From: Flavobacterium sp. SUN046
GTDB taxonomy: Bacteria > Bacteroidota > Bacteroidia > Flavobacteriales > Flavobacteriaceae
Reading direction: 5' to 3'
Assembly: GCF_028867965.1 (NCBI RefSeq)
Contig: NZ_JAPQNT010000003.1
Location: 124,001-188,000 of the forward strand
Length of the DNA stretch: 64,000 nt
Part shown: positions 8,351-16,336 of the stretch, one piece after another
How the letters are laid out: the number at the start of each line of letters is the position of its first letter
Position numbering within the stretch: the first letter of the stretch is position 1
Notes under the pieces: generated by a model
What the model was told of the DNA's origin: nothing
Seen by the model: only the letters and a program-made list of their open reading frames with translations
Databases searched by the model: none
Program-made: the position numbers and the translations under genes

Positions 8351-9376
8351 TTGAAGAAATTTACGTTTGTAATTATCGATGATAATCAGATAACTGCATT
8401 GAAAACTAAAGCTATAGCCGAAAGTTTTCAAAGCATGCGTTATTTGGCTAAAGCAGACAATTATGATGACGGATTGGATATTGTTTTAGAGTATCAACCT
8501 GATGTGGTATTCTTAGAAATTGATCCACAAGAAAAAGAATCCAAACTTTCGTTAGCTTTAATTAATGAGTTACACAGGTATTTAACTGTTGTTCCCAAGA
8601 TAATTGTTACAACAACTAACGATGCTTTTTGTCTAGAAGCTTTTAAATACGGCGTTTTTGATTATTTCATCACTCCAATTGAGGTTAAAGAACTTCGAAA
8701 GACATTATTCCGTTTAGAAAAAGAAACTGAGAACACTATTGTTACTAAAAACATTGCTGCACAAACAAATAATTTTGCATCAGTAAAAGAGACTAATACG
8801 TTACCTATAAATGAAGTTATTCTTGCTTCGCCTGAGAATAATACAGTAATTCAAGATGTAATTTCACTTGAAGATCAATTACCAGCCGAAGTAATTGTTA
8901 TTGACAATAATGAAGAAAAAGATGCAGAAATTGGCATAGTAACTGCTGTAGAAACGAATGTAGAAGCTGCAACCACTACAGAACCTGCAATTTTAACGAT
9001 TCCAGCAACGGATAGTTCCAAAACAAAACCATTAGTTATCTGCGTTAAGTCGTATGGCGATTACCGTTATATAGATGCTAGCGACATTTGTTACTTACAA
9101 GCAGACAATAATTCAACCGATATTCACTTAAATAGTGGTGAAATGATTACTGCTTTCAAAACATTAAAGCATTTTGAAGGTGTTTTAACGTATCCATTTG
9201 CACGAATTCACAACAGTTACATCGTTAACGTTGATTATGTTTCTAGAATTCATACGGGTAATGCAGTTTGCCATATTAAAAACACGACTACCAAACTTCC
9301 GTTTTCTAAATCTTATAAGGAAAACATTGATGTTATTATTGCTACAATAGCCTCTGGAAATTACTTAGAGATATAA
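8351..9376 (+). CDS. LytTR-family DNA-binding regulator with degenerate receiver domain
   Basis: A 341-residue protein: receiver-like domain (~1-120), Thr/Glu-rich linker (~125-225) and LytTR DNA-binding domain (~227-341, with the DICYLQADNNSTDIHL and FARIHNSYIVNV blocks). The acidic pair Asp10/Asp11 is present. The usual phosphoacceptor position holds Glu56 (VVFLEID), and the conserved Lys is Thr108 (FITPIE), so normal phosphorylation is unlikely. The start is a TTG: there is no upstream ATG before an in-frame stop, and the receiver fold begins at once (KKFTFVIIDDN). The last 350 bp are duplicated at 10336-10685. Its targets are unknown; the nearby lipoprotein and repeat-protein genes are candidates. 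Confidence 0.85.
   Translation: MKKFTFVIIDDNQITALKTKAIAESFQSMRYLAKADNYDDGLDIVLEYQPDVVFLEIDPQEKESKLSLALINELHRYLTVVPKIIVTTTNDAFCLEAFKYGVFDYFITPIEVKELRKTLFRLEKETENTIVTKNIAAQTNNFASVKETNTLPINEVILASPENNTVIQDVISLEDQLPAEVIVIDNNEEKDAEIGIVTAVETNVEAATTTEPAILTIPATDSSKTKPLVICVKSYGDYRYIDASDICYLQADNNSTDIHLNSGEMITAFKTLKHFEGVLTYPFARIHNSYIVNVDYVSRIHTGNAVCHIKNTTTKLPFSKSYKENIDVIIATIASGNYLEI
9027..9376 (+). repeat. 350-bp direct repeat, copy 1 (LytTR domain coding)
   Basis: This segment, through the stop codon, recurs at 10336-10685 with six substitutions and no gaps (about 98% identity). The offset is 1309 bp. Recombination between the copies would remove the lipoprotein gene between them and leave an intact LytTR gene. 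Confidence 0.95.
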
Positions 9377-9466
9377 TTTTTTTGTAGGTTCATAATTTTT
9401 TTTATATTTTCACTAAAAATTACAAGTCTTATAAAACAATTATTATCAATCATAAACCAAGATACT

Positions 9467-10075
9467 ATGAAACCAACTTTTTTGATTTTTATACTTACTT
9501 TATTTTTGTCTGGCTGTAGCAACGACTCTTCAACCAAGGAGCCCAATTTAACATTACCGCCAGAAACCCAAGTAGGAGCCAATACTTTTGGTTGTTACAT
9601 CAATGGTAAATTATTAGTGCCAAGAGGCTTTGGATTATATAATGGTGATTATCCAGCATTGATTTTAGCAGGATATCCTAGTGAATCCTATTCAGAAATA
9701 GATATTAGAGATTACAAGTCGAAAAACGCAAGTAGAATTTTTATTCATATACAGTCTCTTGTTCAAAATGGTGAAAGTTTATACAATATTGATGAGTCAA
9801 ATGGACAAACTGATATTGACGGATTAAATCATACTTACGTAAATTGTAAAATTTTTAATGAAGACACAAATTCTTATCAATATTATAGATCGTTCGATAA
9901 TTCAGGTACATTAAAAATTACAAAGTATGACTTTATCCCAAGTGTAAAATTAATTTTATCAGGCACATTTAATTGCAAGTTAAGAAATTCTATAAATCCA
10001 AATGATATTATTGAAGTTACACAGGGAAGATTTGATTTTAATGGTGCAACATTGCATTCTACAAATTTTCCTTAA
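9467..10075 (+). CDS. Hypothetical flavobacterial lipoprotein
   Basis: A 202-residue predicted lipoprotein with signal peptide and lipobox FLSGC (mature Cys17). The first part of the mature protein (ANTFGCYINGKLLVPRG) and the end (LSGTFNCKLRN...EVTQGRFDF) resemble a common flavobacterial lipoprotein group (DUF6252-like) of unknown role. The middle is beta-rich. It lies between the two LytTR repeat copies, 91 bp after the regulator, and could be its target or simply a passenger in the duplicated region. The family assignment is tentative. Confidence 0.65.
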   Translation: MKPTFLIFILTLFLSGCSNDSSTKEPNLTLPPETQVGANTFGCYINGKLLVPRGFGLYNGDYPALILAGYPSESYSEIDIRDYKSKNASRIFIHIQSLVQNGESLYNIDESNGQTDIDGLNHTYVNCKIFNEDTNSYQYYRSFDNSGTLKITKYDFIPSVKLILSGTFNCKLRNSINPNDIIEVTQGRFDFNGATLHSTNFP

Positions 10076-10335
10076 AAAAGTTGCCACTGTGATGACAACC
10101 TAAATGCAGATTAAATTAATTAACCCTTAAAAAAACAAAGTTTAATATTTTTTTCGGTTGTTTCTTGAACACAAACTGTTGTTCTAAAATCATCAATAAC
10201 TAATATGTAATTACTTTGAAATAGCTATTCTTATTGCTAATTAGCTTTAAATTTCAATTGAAAATACTATTACTACAAAAAATGATTCAAATCTTATGTA
10301 AGTCAGTTTTGTAAAATCTAATAATACTAAAGATT

Positions 10336-10685
10336 AACCATTAGTTATATGCGTTAAGTCGTATGGCGATTACCGTTACATAGATGCTAGCGACATTTGT
10401 TACTTACAAGCAGACAATAATTCAACCGATATTCACTTAAATAGTGGTGAAATGATTACTGCTTTCAAAACATTAAAGCATTTTGAAGGCGTTTTAACAT
10501 ATCCATTTGCACGAATTCACAACAGTTACATCGTTAACGTTGATTATGTTTCTAGAATTCATACGGGTAATGTAGTTTGCCATATTAAAAACACGACTAC
10601 CAAACTTCCGTTTTCTAAATCTTACAAGGAAAACATTGATGTTATTATTGCTACAATAGCCTCTGGAAATTACTTAGAGATATAA
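10336..10685 (+). pseudogene. Orphan duplicate of the LytTR DNA-binding domain
   Basis: A copy of 9027-9376. It encodes the whole LytTR domain, but a TAA lies immediately upstream in frame (10335-10337) and there is no start codon before the ATG at 10452, which would give only the last 77 residues. Of six differences from copy 1, five are synonymous (ATC/ATA, two TAT/TAC, GGT/GGC, ACG/ACA) and one changes Ala to Val. That pattern suggests the copy diverged while still under coding constraint, or is kept alike by gene conversion. It is most likely a decayed paralog. Confidence 0.75.
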
Positions 10686-11019
10686 TCTATTATTTATTAG
10701 CTAATAGAACCGTATTTTTTTTTCATTAATTAGATTTTATTTCAATAGATAAGATATAAATTATTGATTATCAATTAATTGTATTTAAATTTCTGTTCAA
10801 TTTTGGCTTAAAAAAGTGCTAATATTAAAAAACCTTCATTCACCCTAATTTGATATACATCCACTATCAAACGAGGTTATTCTACATTATACAATAGAAA
10901 GTGTATAAATCCAAACTTATTACTGTAGTAGTTTTACGACGTCAAAAGCCCCAAACAAGTTTAAACGACTGGCTTTACACAATTAATAAAGTCTAACAAA
11001 AAACTATAAATTAAGTATT
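10686..11019. other. Gene-free interval upstream of the repeat protein
   Basis: A 334-bp AT-rich interval with no credible ORF. A small hairpin with 7-bp arms (TTATACA/TGTATAA, 10887-10908) is visible. No clear TAnnTTTG element could be placed. It is long enough to hold regulatory sites for the gene at 11020. Confidence 0.5.
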
Positions 11020-11292
11020 ATGAAAAAATCATTAGTAATATTCGGATTATTCTCTTTAATGATGGTATTAACTTCTTTCACTACACCAATTGGTGGAGGA
11101 ACAAGTTCTAATGGAGGTTTAATTACTGAAATTGGTGGAGGAACAAGTTCTAATGGAGGTTTAATCACTAAAATTGGTGGTGGAACAAGTTCTAACGGAG
11201 GTTTAATCACTGAAATAGGTGGTGGAACAAGTTCTAACGGAGGTTTAATCACTGAAATAGGTGGTGGAACAAGTTCTAATGGAGGATTATAA
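11020..11292 (+). CDS. Small secreted protein made of 14-residue Gly-rich repeats
   Basis: A 90-residue product. Residues 1-23 are a Sec signal peptide with no lipobox (FGLFSLMMVLTSFTTP). The rest is five copies of IGGGTSSNGGLITE/K, the last cut after 11 residues. I recognise no family. The repeats could form a small beta-roll or be released as near-identical peptides; neither is proven. The gene lies between the LytTR duplicate and a TPR-containing sensor kinase and has its own terminator. The plus strand is chosen over an opposing ORF because only it has a start with a signal peptide and a fitting terminator. Confidence 0.75.
   Translation: MKKSLVIFGLFSLMMVLTSFTTPIGGGTSSNGGLITEIGGGTSSNGGLITKIGGGTSSNGGLITEIGGGTSSNGGLITEIGGGTSSNGGL
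11089..11289 (+). repeat. 42-bp in-frame tandem repeat, 4.8 copies
   Basis: Units start at 11089, 11131, 11173, 11215 and 11257 (the last 33 bp long). The unit is 14 codons, so gain or loss of a unit keeps the frame. Copies differ mainly at third positions. There are no spacers, so it is not a CRISPR. Confidence 0.97.
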
Positions 11293-11310
11293 ATCTACAT
11301 TTCTAAAATA

Positions 11311-11345
11311 TAAAAGCTATTACTTTACAGTAATAGCTTTTTTTA
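11311..11345 (+). terminator. Rho-independent terminator after the repeat protein
   Basis: AAAGCTATTAC/GTAATAGCTTT stem (11313-11340) followed by a T-run. It separates the repeat-protein gene from the sensor kinase. Confidence 0.85.
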
Positions 11346-11360
11346 TTGATAATACTTTAG

Positions 11361-11368
11361 TATTTTTG
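11361..11368 (+). promoter_or_regulatory. Promoter -7 element of the sensor kinase operon
   Basis: TATTTTTG fits TAnnTTTG and lies 17 bp before the TTG start at 11386. It directly follows the upstream terminator, so the kinase/regulator pair probably has its own promoter. Confidence 0.5.
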
Positions 11369-11385
11369 AAAAAATTCTAATATTA

Positions 11386-13422
11386 TTGAAAACAAAATTA
11401 TTTTACTTTTTTATAATTTTTTCATTAATTTCTTGTAATAGGAATAAAAAGGAATTACTATCACAAACATTTATAGATGATAGTATAACTTACTATTTCA
11501 ACAATATCGAAAATGACACTTTTAGAAAAACTAAAAGTTATAAAATGGATAGATTATACTTGTTGTTAAAGTATAAAAACACTTTAACTAACCGAAACAA
11601 TTTATCTAATCTAGTTCCTGAATATTATAAAATTAATAATCTTTCAAAGTTAAAAAGTGTTTCTTTGAAGTTATTAGAATTTTCTTCTCAAGCTAAAGAT
11701 TCTTTAAATTTAGCAAAAGCGAATAGATTTCTTGGAGGCTATTATAAGTTTGTTAGTAATAATGACAGTTCTTTTTATTATTACACTAAAGCAGAAAAAA
11801 TTTATAAAACTAATAAAGACGATCTAAACTTAGCTAATGTGCTTTTTAATAAAGGAATAATTCAATACTATGTTGGTGATTATTTAGGTTCAGAGATTTC
11901 TTTAAAAAAAGCTTATTTTATATATATTAATTCCACCGAATATGATAAATTGTATGGAACACTTAATCAACTTGGACTCGTTTATAATGAGTTAAAAGAG
12001 TTTGAAAATTCAGAGATATATCATAATAAGGCTTTATTAATTGTAAGGAAACATCAATTACAAACTGATGAAAATCAAGAGTCTGTTTGTTATAATAATT
12101 TAGGATTTTTATTTCTTAAACAAGCTAAGTATAAAAAAGGAATATTAAATTTCGAATTAGGATTGAAAAAAAGAAATTTAATTGCTGAAAATCCAATTTT
12201 ATATTCTAATCTTCTTGATAACTTAGCATACTGTAGGCTTAAATCTAATATATCTAATGACTTGCCAGATTTGTTCTTCGAAGCATTAAATGTTAGAAAA
12301 AGAATTGGTGATTACACAGCAATGGTAGGTAGTAATATTCACCTTTCAGAATTTTATTTTTATAATAATGATTTAAAGAAAGCAGTTGAATACTCCCAAA
12401 ATGCATTAGAAATAGCAAAAAAATCAAAAATTCCTTTAAATATTATTGCCGCTCTAAAACAAGCATCACTTGTAGATAAAGTAAATTCCTCAAAATATTC
12501 TGAAGATTACATACGAATTTCAGATAGTCTTCAGATAGTAGAACGAAGTTCCAAAGATCGTTTTGCTAGAATCGAACTAGAAACCGACGAACTTAAAAAA
12601 GAAAACACCAATTTAGAAGAAATAAATAGAAATATCCTTAATTATTTTATGGGTACGATGCTTTTTGTTGGTTTGCTATTTTTTATGAGAATTCAAAGAT
12701 CTAGAGCTAGAGAACAAGCACTAAGACAAGCACAACAAAGAGCCAACGAAGAAATTTATAAATTAATTATTTCTCAGCAAAACAAATTGGATGAAGGACG
12801 CGTAATGGAAAAAACCAGAATCGCAAAAGAACTTCATGACGGTGTTTTAGGAAGAATGTTTGGATTGCGACTAAACCTTGATGGATTAAACAAGCGAGAT
12901 GATGACGATGCAATTAATGAACGCCTAAAATGCTTAGATGAATTGAAAATTATTGAACAAGATCTTCGTGAGATTTCTCATGAATTAAGCAGAGAAAAAT
13001 ATGTTTTAGTCAATAACTTTGTCGCAATTGTAAATAATCTTTTAGAAGAACAAACCAAAATTAATAAAGCTAAACTAATATCTAAAATTGGAATTAATAT
13101 TGATTGGGATTTGTTATCTAATACCACCAAAATTAATATTTATCGAATTCTTCAAGAGACTTTACAAAACATCAATAAATATGCAAATGCAAAAAACATA
13201 AAAATTGAATTTAAAAAAGATAAAAAAGGAAATTTAATTCTTAATATTGCAGACGACGGAATTGGCTTTGAAGTAGAGAAAAAAAGCAAAGGTATTGGCT
13301 TAAAAAACATTGTAACCCGAATCCACGAAAGTGAAGGAACAATTGAAATTAAATCATCAAAAGATAAAGGAACTCAAATAAAAATAACAGTTCCGTTAGA
13401 TAGTAAATCAATTAAAATATAA
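11386..13422 (+). CDS. TPR-containing sensor histidine kinase (HisKA_3/NarL-type)
   Basis: A 678-residue membrane kinase. The N-terminal signal ends in a lipobox-like LISC. Residues ~60-400 form tetratricopeptide repeats that should lie in the periplasm, followed by one membrane helix at ~418-434. The HisKA_3 dimerisation domain carries the phosphorylated His484 (KELHDGV), and the HATPase domain shows ETLQNINKYA, ADDGIGF and GIGLKN. Kinases of this build pair with LuxR-type regulators, as here (gene 5 bp downstream). The start is a TTG with no in-frame ATG before the signal peptide. The TPR domain suggests that a protein or peptide is sensed. Confidence 0.9.
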   Translation: MKTKLFYFFIIFSLISCNRNKKELLSQTFIDDSITYYFNNIENDTFRKTKSYKMDRLYLLLKYKNTLTNRNNLSNLVPEYYKINNLSKLKSVSLKLLEFSSQAKDSLNLAKANRFLGGYYKFVSNNDSSFYYYTKAEKIYKTNKDDLNLANVLFNKGIIQYYVGDYLGSEISLKKAYFIYINSTEYDKLYGTLNQLGLVYNELKEFENSEIYHNKALLIVRKHQLQTDENQESVCYNNLGFLFLKQAKYKKGILNFELGLKKRNLIAENPILYSNLLDNLAYCRLKSNISNDLPDLFFEALNVRKRIGDYTAMVGSNIHLSEFYFYNNDLKKAVEYSQNALEIAKKSKIPLNIIAALKQASLVDKVNSSKYSEDYIRISDSLQIVERSSKDRFARIELETDELKKENTNLEEINRNILNYFMGTMLFVGLLFFMRIQRSRAREQALRQAQQRANEEIYKLIISQQNKLDEGRVMEKTRIAKELHDGVLGRMFGLRLNLDGLNKRDDDDAINERLKCLDELKIIEQDLREISHELSREKYVLVNNFVAIVNNLLEEQTKINKAKLISKIGINIDWDLLSNTTKINIYRILQETLQNINKYANAKNIKIEFKKDKKGNLILNIADDGIGFEVEKKSKGIGLKNIVTRIHESEGTIEIKSSKDKGTQIKITVPLDSKSIKI

Positions 13423-13427
13423 AAATA

Positions 13428-14096
13428 ATGCCCCAAAACATTAATGTATTGATAGTCGATGATCATCCTTTTATTATTCAAGGATACAAAAATGTCATCA
13501 AATTATTTCCAAACAAAAACATCGAATTTACATTCTATGAAGCTATAGATTGTAAGTCTGGATTTGAAGCAATTGTTGAAAGTGATCAGCAATATGACAT
13601 CGCATTTCTAGATGTAAGTATGCCAACTTATGAAGAAAAAGGCATTAAAACAGGCGAAGATTTAGCTAAATTATTGCAAAAGCATAAACCCGATTGTAAA
13701 ATTGCACTACTAACAATGCATTCTGAAAGTTTAAAAGTACAATCAATTATTGATGAAATTGACCCTTTAGGATTGGTTATCAAAAATGATTTAGGATTTG
13801 AAAGTATGATTTTAGCTTTAGACACCATAATAAAAGGCGAAAGATATTACAGCGATTCAGTAATTAAATATTTGAATAACCAACAAAAGGAAAAAGTTTA
13901 TGTAGATATTATTGATAAACAAATTCTACATTATTTAAATAAAGGAGTAAATTATGATGATATTCCATTATACATCACAATCTCATCAAGTTCAGTTAAA
14001 ACCAGAAAAGAAAATATTAAAGTACTTCTCGGAATTAGCGGATGTTCTGATTCAGAATTAGCCGCAGTTGCTAAAGATCGAGGCATGTTATTATAA
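13428..14096 (+). CDS. Response regulator, NarL/LuxR-like
   Basis: A 222-residue partner of the upstream kinase. The receiver domain has acidic residues Asp11/Asp12, phosphoacceptor Asp62 (FLDVSMP), the Thr in ALLTMHSE and Lys119 (VIKND), so it is complete. The C-terminus (~155-222) has a LuxR-like helix-turn-helix (LNKGVNYDDIPLYI, SSSVKTRKENIKVLLG), weaker than the classic signature. It probably binds DNA as a dimer when phosphorylated. Its targets are not visible. Confidence 0.9.
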   Translation: MPQNINVLIVDDHPFIIQGYKNVIKLFPNKNIEFTFYEAIDCKSGFEAIVESDQQYDIAFLDVSMPTYEEKGIKTGEDLAKLLQKHKPDCKIALLTMHSESLKVQSIIDEIDPLGLVIKNDLGFESMILALDTIIKGERYYSDSVIKYLNNQQKEKVYVDIIDKQILHYLNKGVNYDDIPLYITISSSSVKTRKENIKVLLGISGCSDSELAAVAKDRGMLL

Positions 14097-14100
14097 AAAA

Positions 14101-14229
14101 AACAACTATTTTACACGGATTCCAATAATTTACACGAAATATAGTTCGTTTTAATCTCACGAATTAGTAACAGTTATTTAGCTTTACTAGTTTTATAATT
14201 TGTGAAAATTAGTGGAATTTGTGTTAACT
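14101..14229. repeat. Degenerate dispersed-repeat remnant (family A-like)
   Basis: Words such as ACACGGATTCC, TTTACACG, TCTCACGAATTAG and GTGGAATTTGTGTTAAC recall the dispersed family-A elements, but the segment is degraded. No ORF or hairpin of note is present. Confidence 0.35.
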
Positions 14230-14241
14230 TTTTTATGTTCT

Positions 14242-15288
14242 TTATTCTTCCAAAGCATTCCAACCGCGCGCTTTTAGAGGGATTTTTGTATTCGCTCTAG
14301 TTATCAAATGAACGCCTTCGCTTTCGCCAACAATGTGACCAATTACAGTAAAATTTGGATTGGCTTTTATTTTGTCAAAATCTTCCATTGCAATGGTAAA
14401 TAGTAATTCATAATCTTCACCACCATTTATAGCAACAGTTGTCAAGTCGATATTAAACTCTTCACATACATTTATAAACTGCGGATCAACCGGAATTTTC
14501 TCTTCATATAAATTACAACCGACTTTACTTTGCTTACAAATATGAATAATTTCTGAAGATAATCCGTCAGAAATATCAATCATTGAAGTTGGTTTTAAAT
14601 CTAATTTTGATAATAAATCTTTAATATCATGACGCGCTTCTGGACGTAATTGTCTTTCTATCAAATAAGTATAAGTATCCAAATCAGGTTGATTATTTGG
14701 GTTTACTTGAAATACTTGTTTCTCGCGTTCCAAAACTTGCAATCCCATATAAGCAGAACCTAAATCGCCAGAAACTACTAATAAATCTCCTTCTTTAGCA
14801 CCGTTTCTGTAAACAATTTCGTCTTCATTTGCTTCGCCAATGGCAGTAATTGAAATGATTAAACCTTTTTGTGATGAAGTTGTATCGCCACCAATTACAT
14901 CAACATTATAGAATTTTGATGCTAATGTAATTCCGTCAAATAATTCTTCCAAAGCTTCCAACGGAAAACGATTCGACACTGCAACAGAAACTGTAATTTG
15001 AGTCGCTTTTGCATTCATCGCACAAATATCAGAAACATTTACAACAACGGCTTTGTAACCCAAATGACGCAAAGGCATATACGACAAATCAAAATGTACA
15101 CCTTCAATTAATAAATCGGTAGAAATTACTACTTTTTTGTCTTTGAAATCTAAGACAGCCGCATCATCGCCAATACTTTTTAGTGTTGAAGCATTTTTTA
15201 CATCAAAGTTTTTGGTCAAATGTTCAATTAATCCGAATTCGCCTAATTGTGAAAGTGCTGTTCGTTGTGGGTTTTTGTCTTCTATCAT
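14242..15288 (-). CDS. thiL: Thiamine-monophosphate kinase
   Basis: A 348-residue ThiL, which phosphorylates thiamine monophosphate to thiamine diphosphate, the cofactor form. PurM-like motifs are present: SIGDDAAVLDF (Mg/ATP binding), STDLLIEGVHFDLSY, GGDTTSS, VSGDLGSAYMG and DISDGLSSEI. The start is placed at the ATG at 15288; an upstream in-frame start at 15336 would add residues encoded by a dispersed repeat. It is divergent from the PfkB gene. Confidence 0.95.
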   Translation of the reverse strand: MIEDKNPQRTALSQLGEFGLIEHLTKNFDVKNASTLKSIGDDAAVLDFKDKKVVISTDLLIEGVHFDLSYMPLRHLGYKAVVVNVSDICAMNAKATQITVSVAVSNRFPLEALEELFDGITLASKFYNVDVIGGDTTSSQKGLIISITAIGEANEDEIVYRNGAKEGDLLVVSGDLGSAYMGLQVLEREKQVFQVNPNNQPDLDTYTYLIERQLRPEARHDIKDLLSKLDLKPTSMIDISDGLSSEIIHICKQSKVGCNLYEEKIPVDPQFINVCEEFNIDLTTVAINGGEDYELLFTIAMEDFDKIKANPNFTVIGHIVGESEGVHLITRANTKIPLKARGWNALEE

Positions 15289-15305
15289 GGCGCAAAGGTA
15301 CGAAG

Positions 15306-15348
15306 TTTTTTTGCCACAGATTACACTGATTTTCACAGAATTTTTGCA
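15306..15348. repeat. Dispersed intergenic repeat, family A (copy 2)
   Basis: Near-identical to the reverse complement of 737-780. It fills most of the space between thiL and the divergent sugar kinase and covers an upstream in-frame start of thiL, which supports the start chosen there. Confidence 0.6.
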
Positions 15349-15372
15349 TCTTTATGGTTGTAAATAAATTTT

Positions 15373-16299
15373 ATGAAAAACAATAAAATTACGACCTTAA
15401 CTATAAATCCGTCTTTAGACAAATCAACTCATTTTTCAGGATTGGTTGCTGAACAAAAAATGCGTTGCGAAAAACCGCGTTATGATGCTGGCGGTGGCGG
15501 AATAAATGTATCTAAAGCTATTGCCAAATTAGGTGGAAAATCGACTTGTATTTTTACTTCTGGTGGTTCTTCTGGCGAAATGTTGGAAGAATTGGTTGCT
15601 AATAAAAAACTCGAAAGCATCGTAATTAAAACCAAAAATTGGACGAGAGAAAACTTTATAGCCTTTGAAAATAATTCTAAATCACAATACCGATTTGGTT
15701 TTCCAGGAAATGAATTTTCAGAAGATGAAAAAGATAAAATTCTGCAAACGATAAAAGATTTACAAACCGATTATTTAGTAATCAGTGGAAGTTTGAATGA
15801 AGGATTGCCATCAAATTTCTATCAAAAAATAGCTAAAATTGCAAAAGAATCCAACATTAAAGTAATTGTTGATACGTCAGGCGAAGCGTTGCAAAAAGTA
15901 CTAGAAACTGGCGTTTATTTAATCAAACCCAATATTGGTGAATTAGCAAAATTAATTGGTGTCGATAGATTAGAATTGCCAGAAGTAGAAAAGGCAGCAC
16001 AAAAACTCATCGAAAATAAAAGTGCTGAAATTGTAGTAGTTTCACTCGGAGCAGAAGGCGCAATTTTAGTTTCTAAAGAAGAAACCCATTTTATAAAAGC
16101 ACCAAAAGTAGAAAATAAAAGTACCGTTGGCGCAGGCGATAGTATGGTTGGCGGAATGGTTTGGGCATTATCACAAAACAAATCATTGAAAGAAGTAATC
16201 CAAATGGGCGTTTGTTGTGGAACTGCAGCAACTATGAATGAAGGAACGCAACTTTTTAAGGCAGAAGATGTAGAGAATTTATTTTCGAACATGAAATAA
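15373..16299 (+). CDS. pfkB: PfkB-family hexose kinase (1-phosphofructokinase/Pfk-2-like)
   Basis: A 308-residue ribokinase-fold kinase of the 1-phosphofructokinase/6-phosphofructokinase-2 group. The N-terminus reads TLTINPSLDKS, the substrate loop GGGGINVSKA and the C-terminal ATP/catalytic signature VGAGDSMVGG. It should phosphorylate a sugar phosphate (fructose-6-phosphate or fructose-1-phosphate, or tagatose-6-phosphate) in the cytoplasm. The next gene starts 37 bp downstream on the same strand, so it may be co-transcribed with the Lgt-like/radical SAM pair. A functional link is not evident. Confidence 0.88.
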   Translation: MKNNKITTLTINPSLDKSTHFSGLVAEQKMRCEKPRYDAGGGGINVSKAIAKLGGKSTCIFTSGGSSGEMLEELVANKKLESIVIKTKNWTRENFIAFENNSKSQYRFGFPGNEFSEDEKDKILQTIKDLQTDYLVISGSLNEGLPSNFYQKIAKIAKESNIKVIVDTSGEALQKVLETGVYLIKPNIGELAKLIGVDRLELPEVEKAAQKLIENKSAEIVVVSLGAEGAILVSKEETHFIKAPKVENKSTVGAGDSMVGGMVWALSQNKSLKEVIQMGVCCGTAATMNEGTQLFKAEDVENLFSNMK

Positions 16300-16336
16300 A
16301 TTTATCAGTACTTTTATAGTAAATAAAATTATTCAA

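Noticed and set aside
9361..9582. Minus-strand 73-codon ORF across the start of the lipoprotein gene
   Set aside because: It overlaps the signal peptide region of the better supported plus-strand lipoprotein and has no recognisable features.
10452..10685. Independent 77-residue LytTR gene
   Set aside because: It would hold only part of the DNA-binding domain, and the duplicated sequence extends upstream to an in-frame stop. Better read as a duplicated fragment.
11004..11252. Minus-strand ORF with repeated PPLELVPPP units
   Set aside because: It is the mirror of the plus-strand 42-bp repeat. The plus frame has a signal peptide, complete repeat register and a matching terminator; the minus frame has none.
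11089..11289. Possible CRISPR-like array
   Set aside because: The 42-bp units are contiguous, with no spacers and no dyad, and they code in frame. No cas genes are present.
15289..15336. N-terminal extension of thiL
   Set aside because: The extra codons fall partly in a dispersed repeat and precede the usual ThiL N-terminus.
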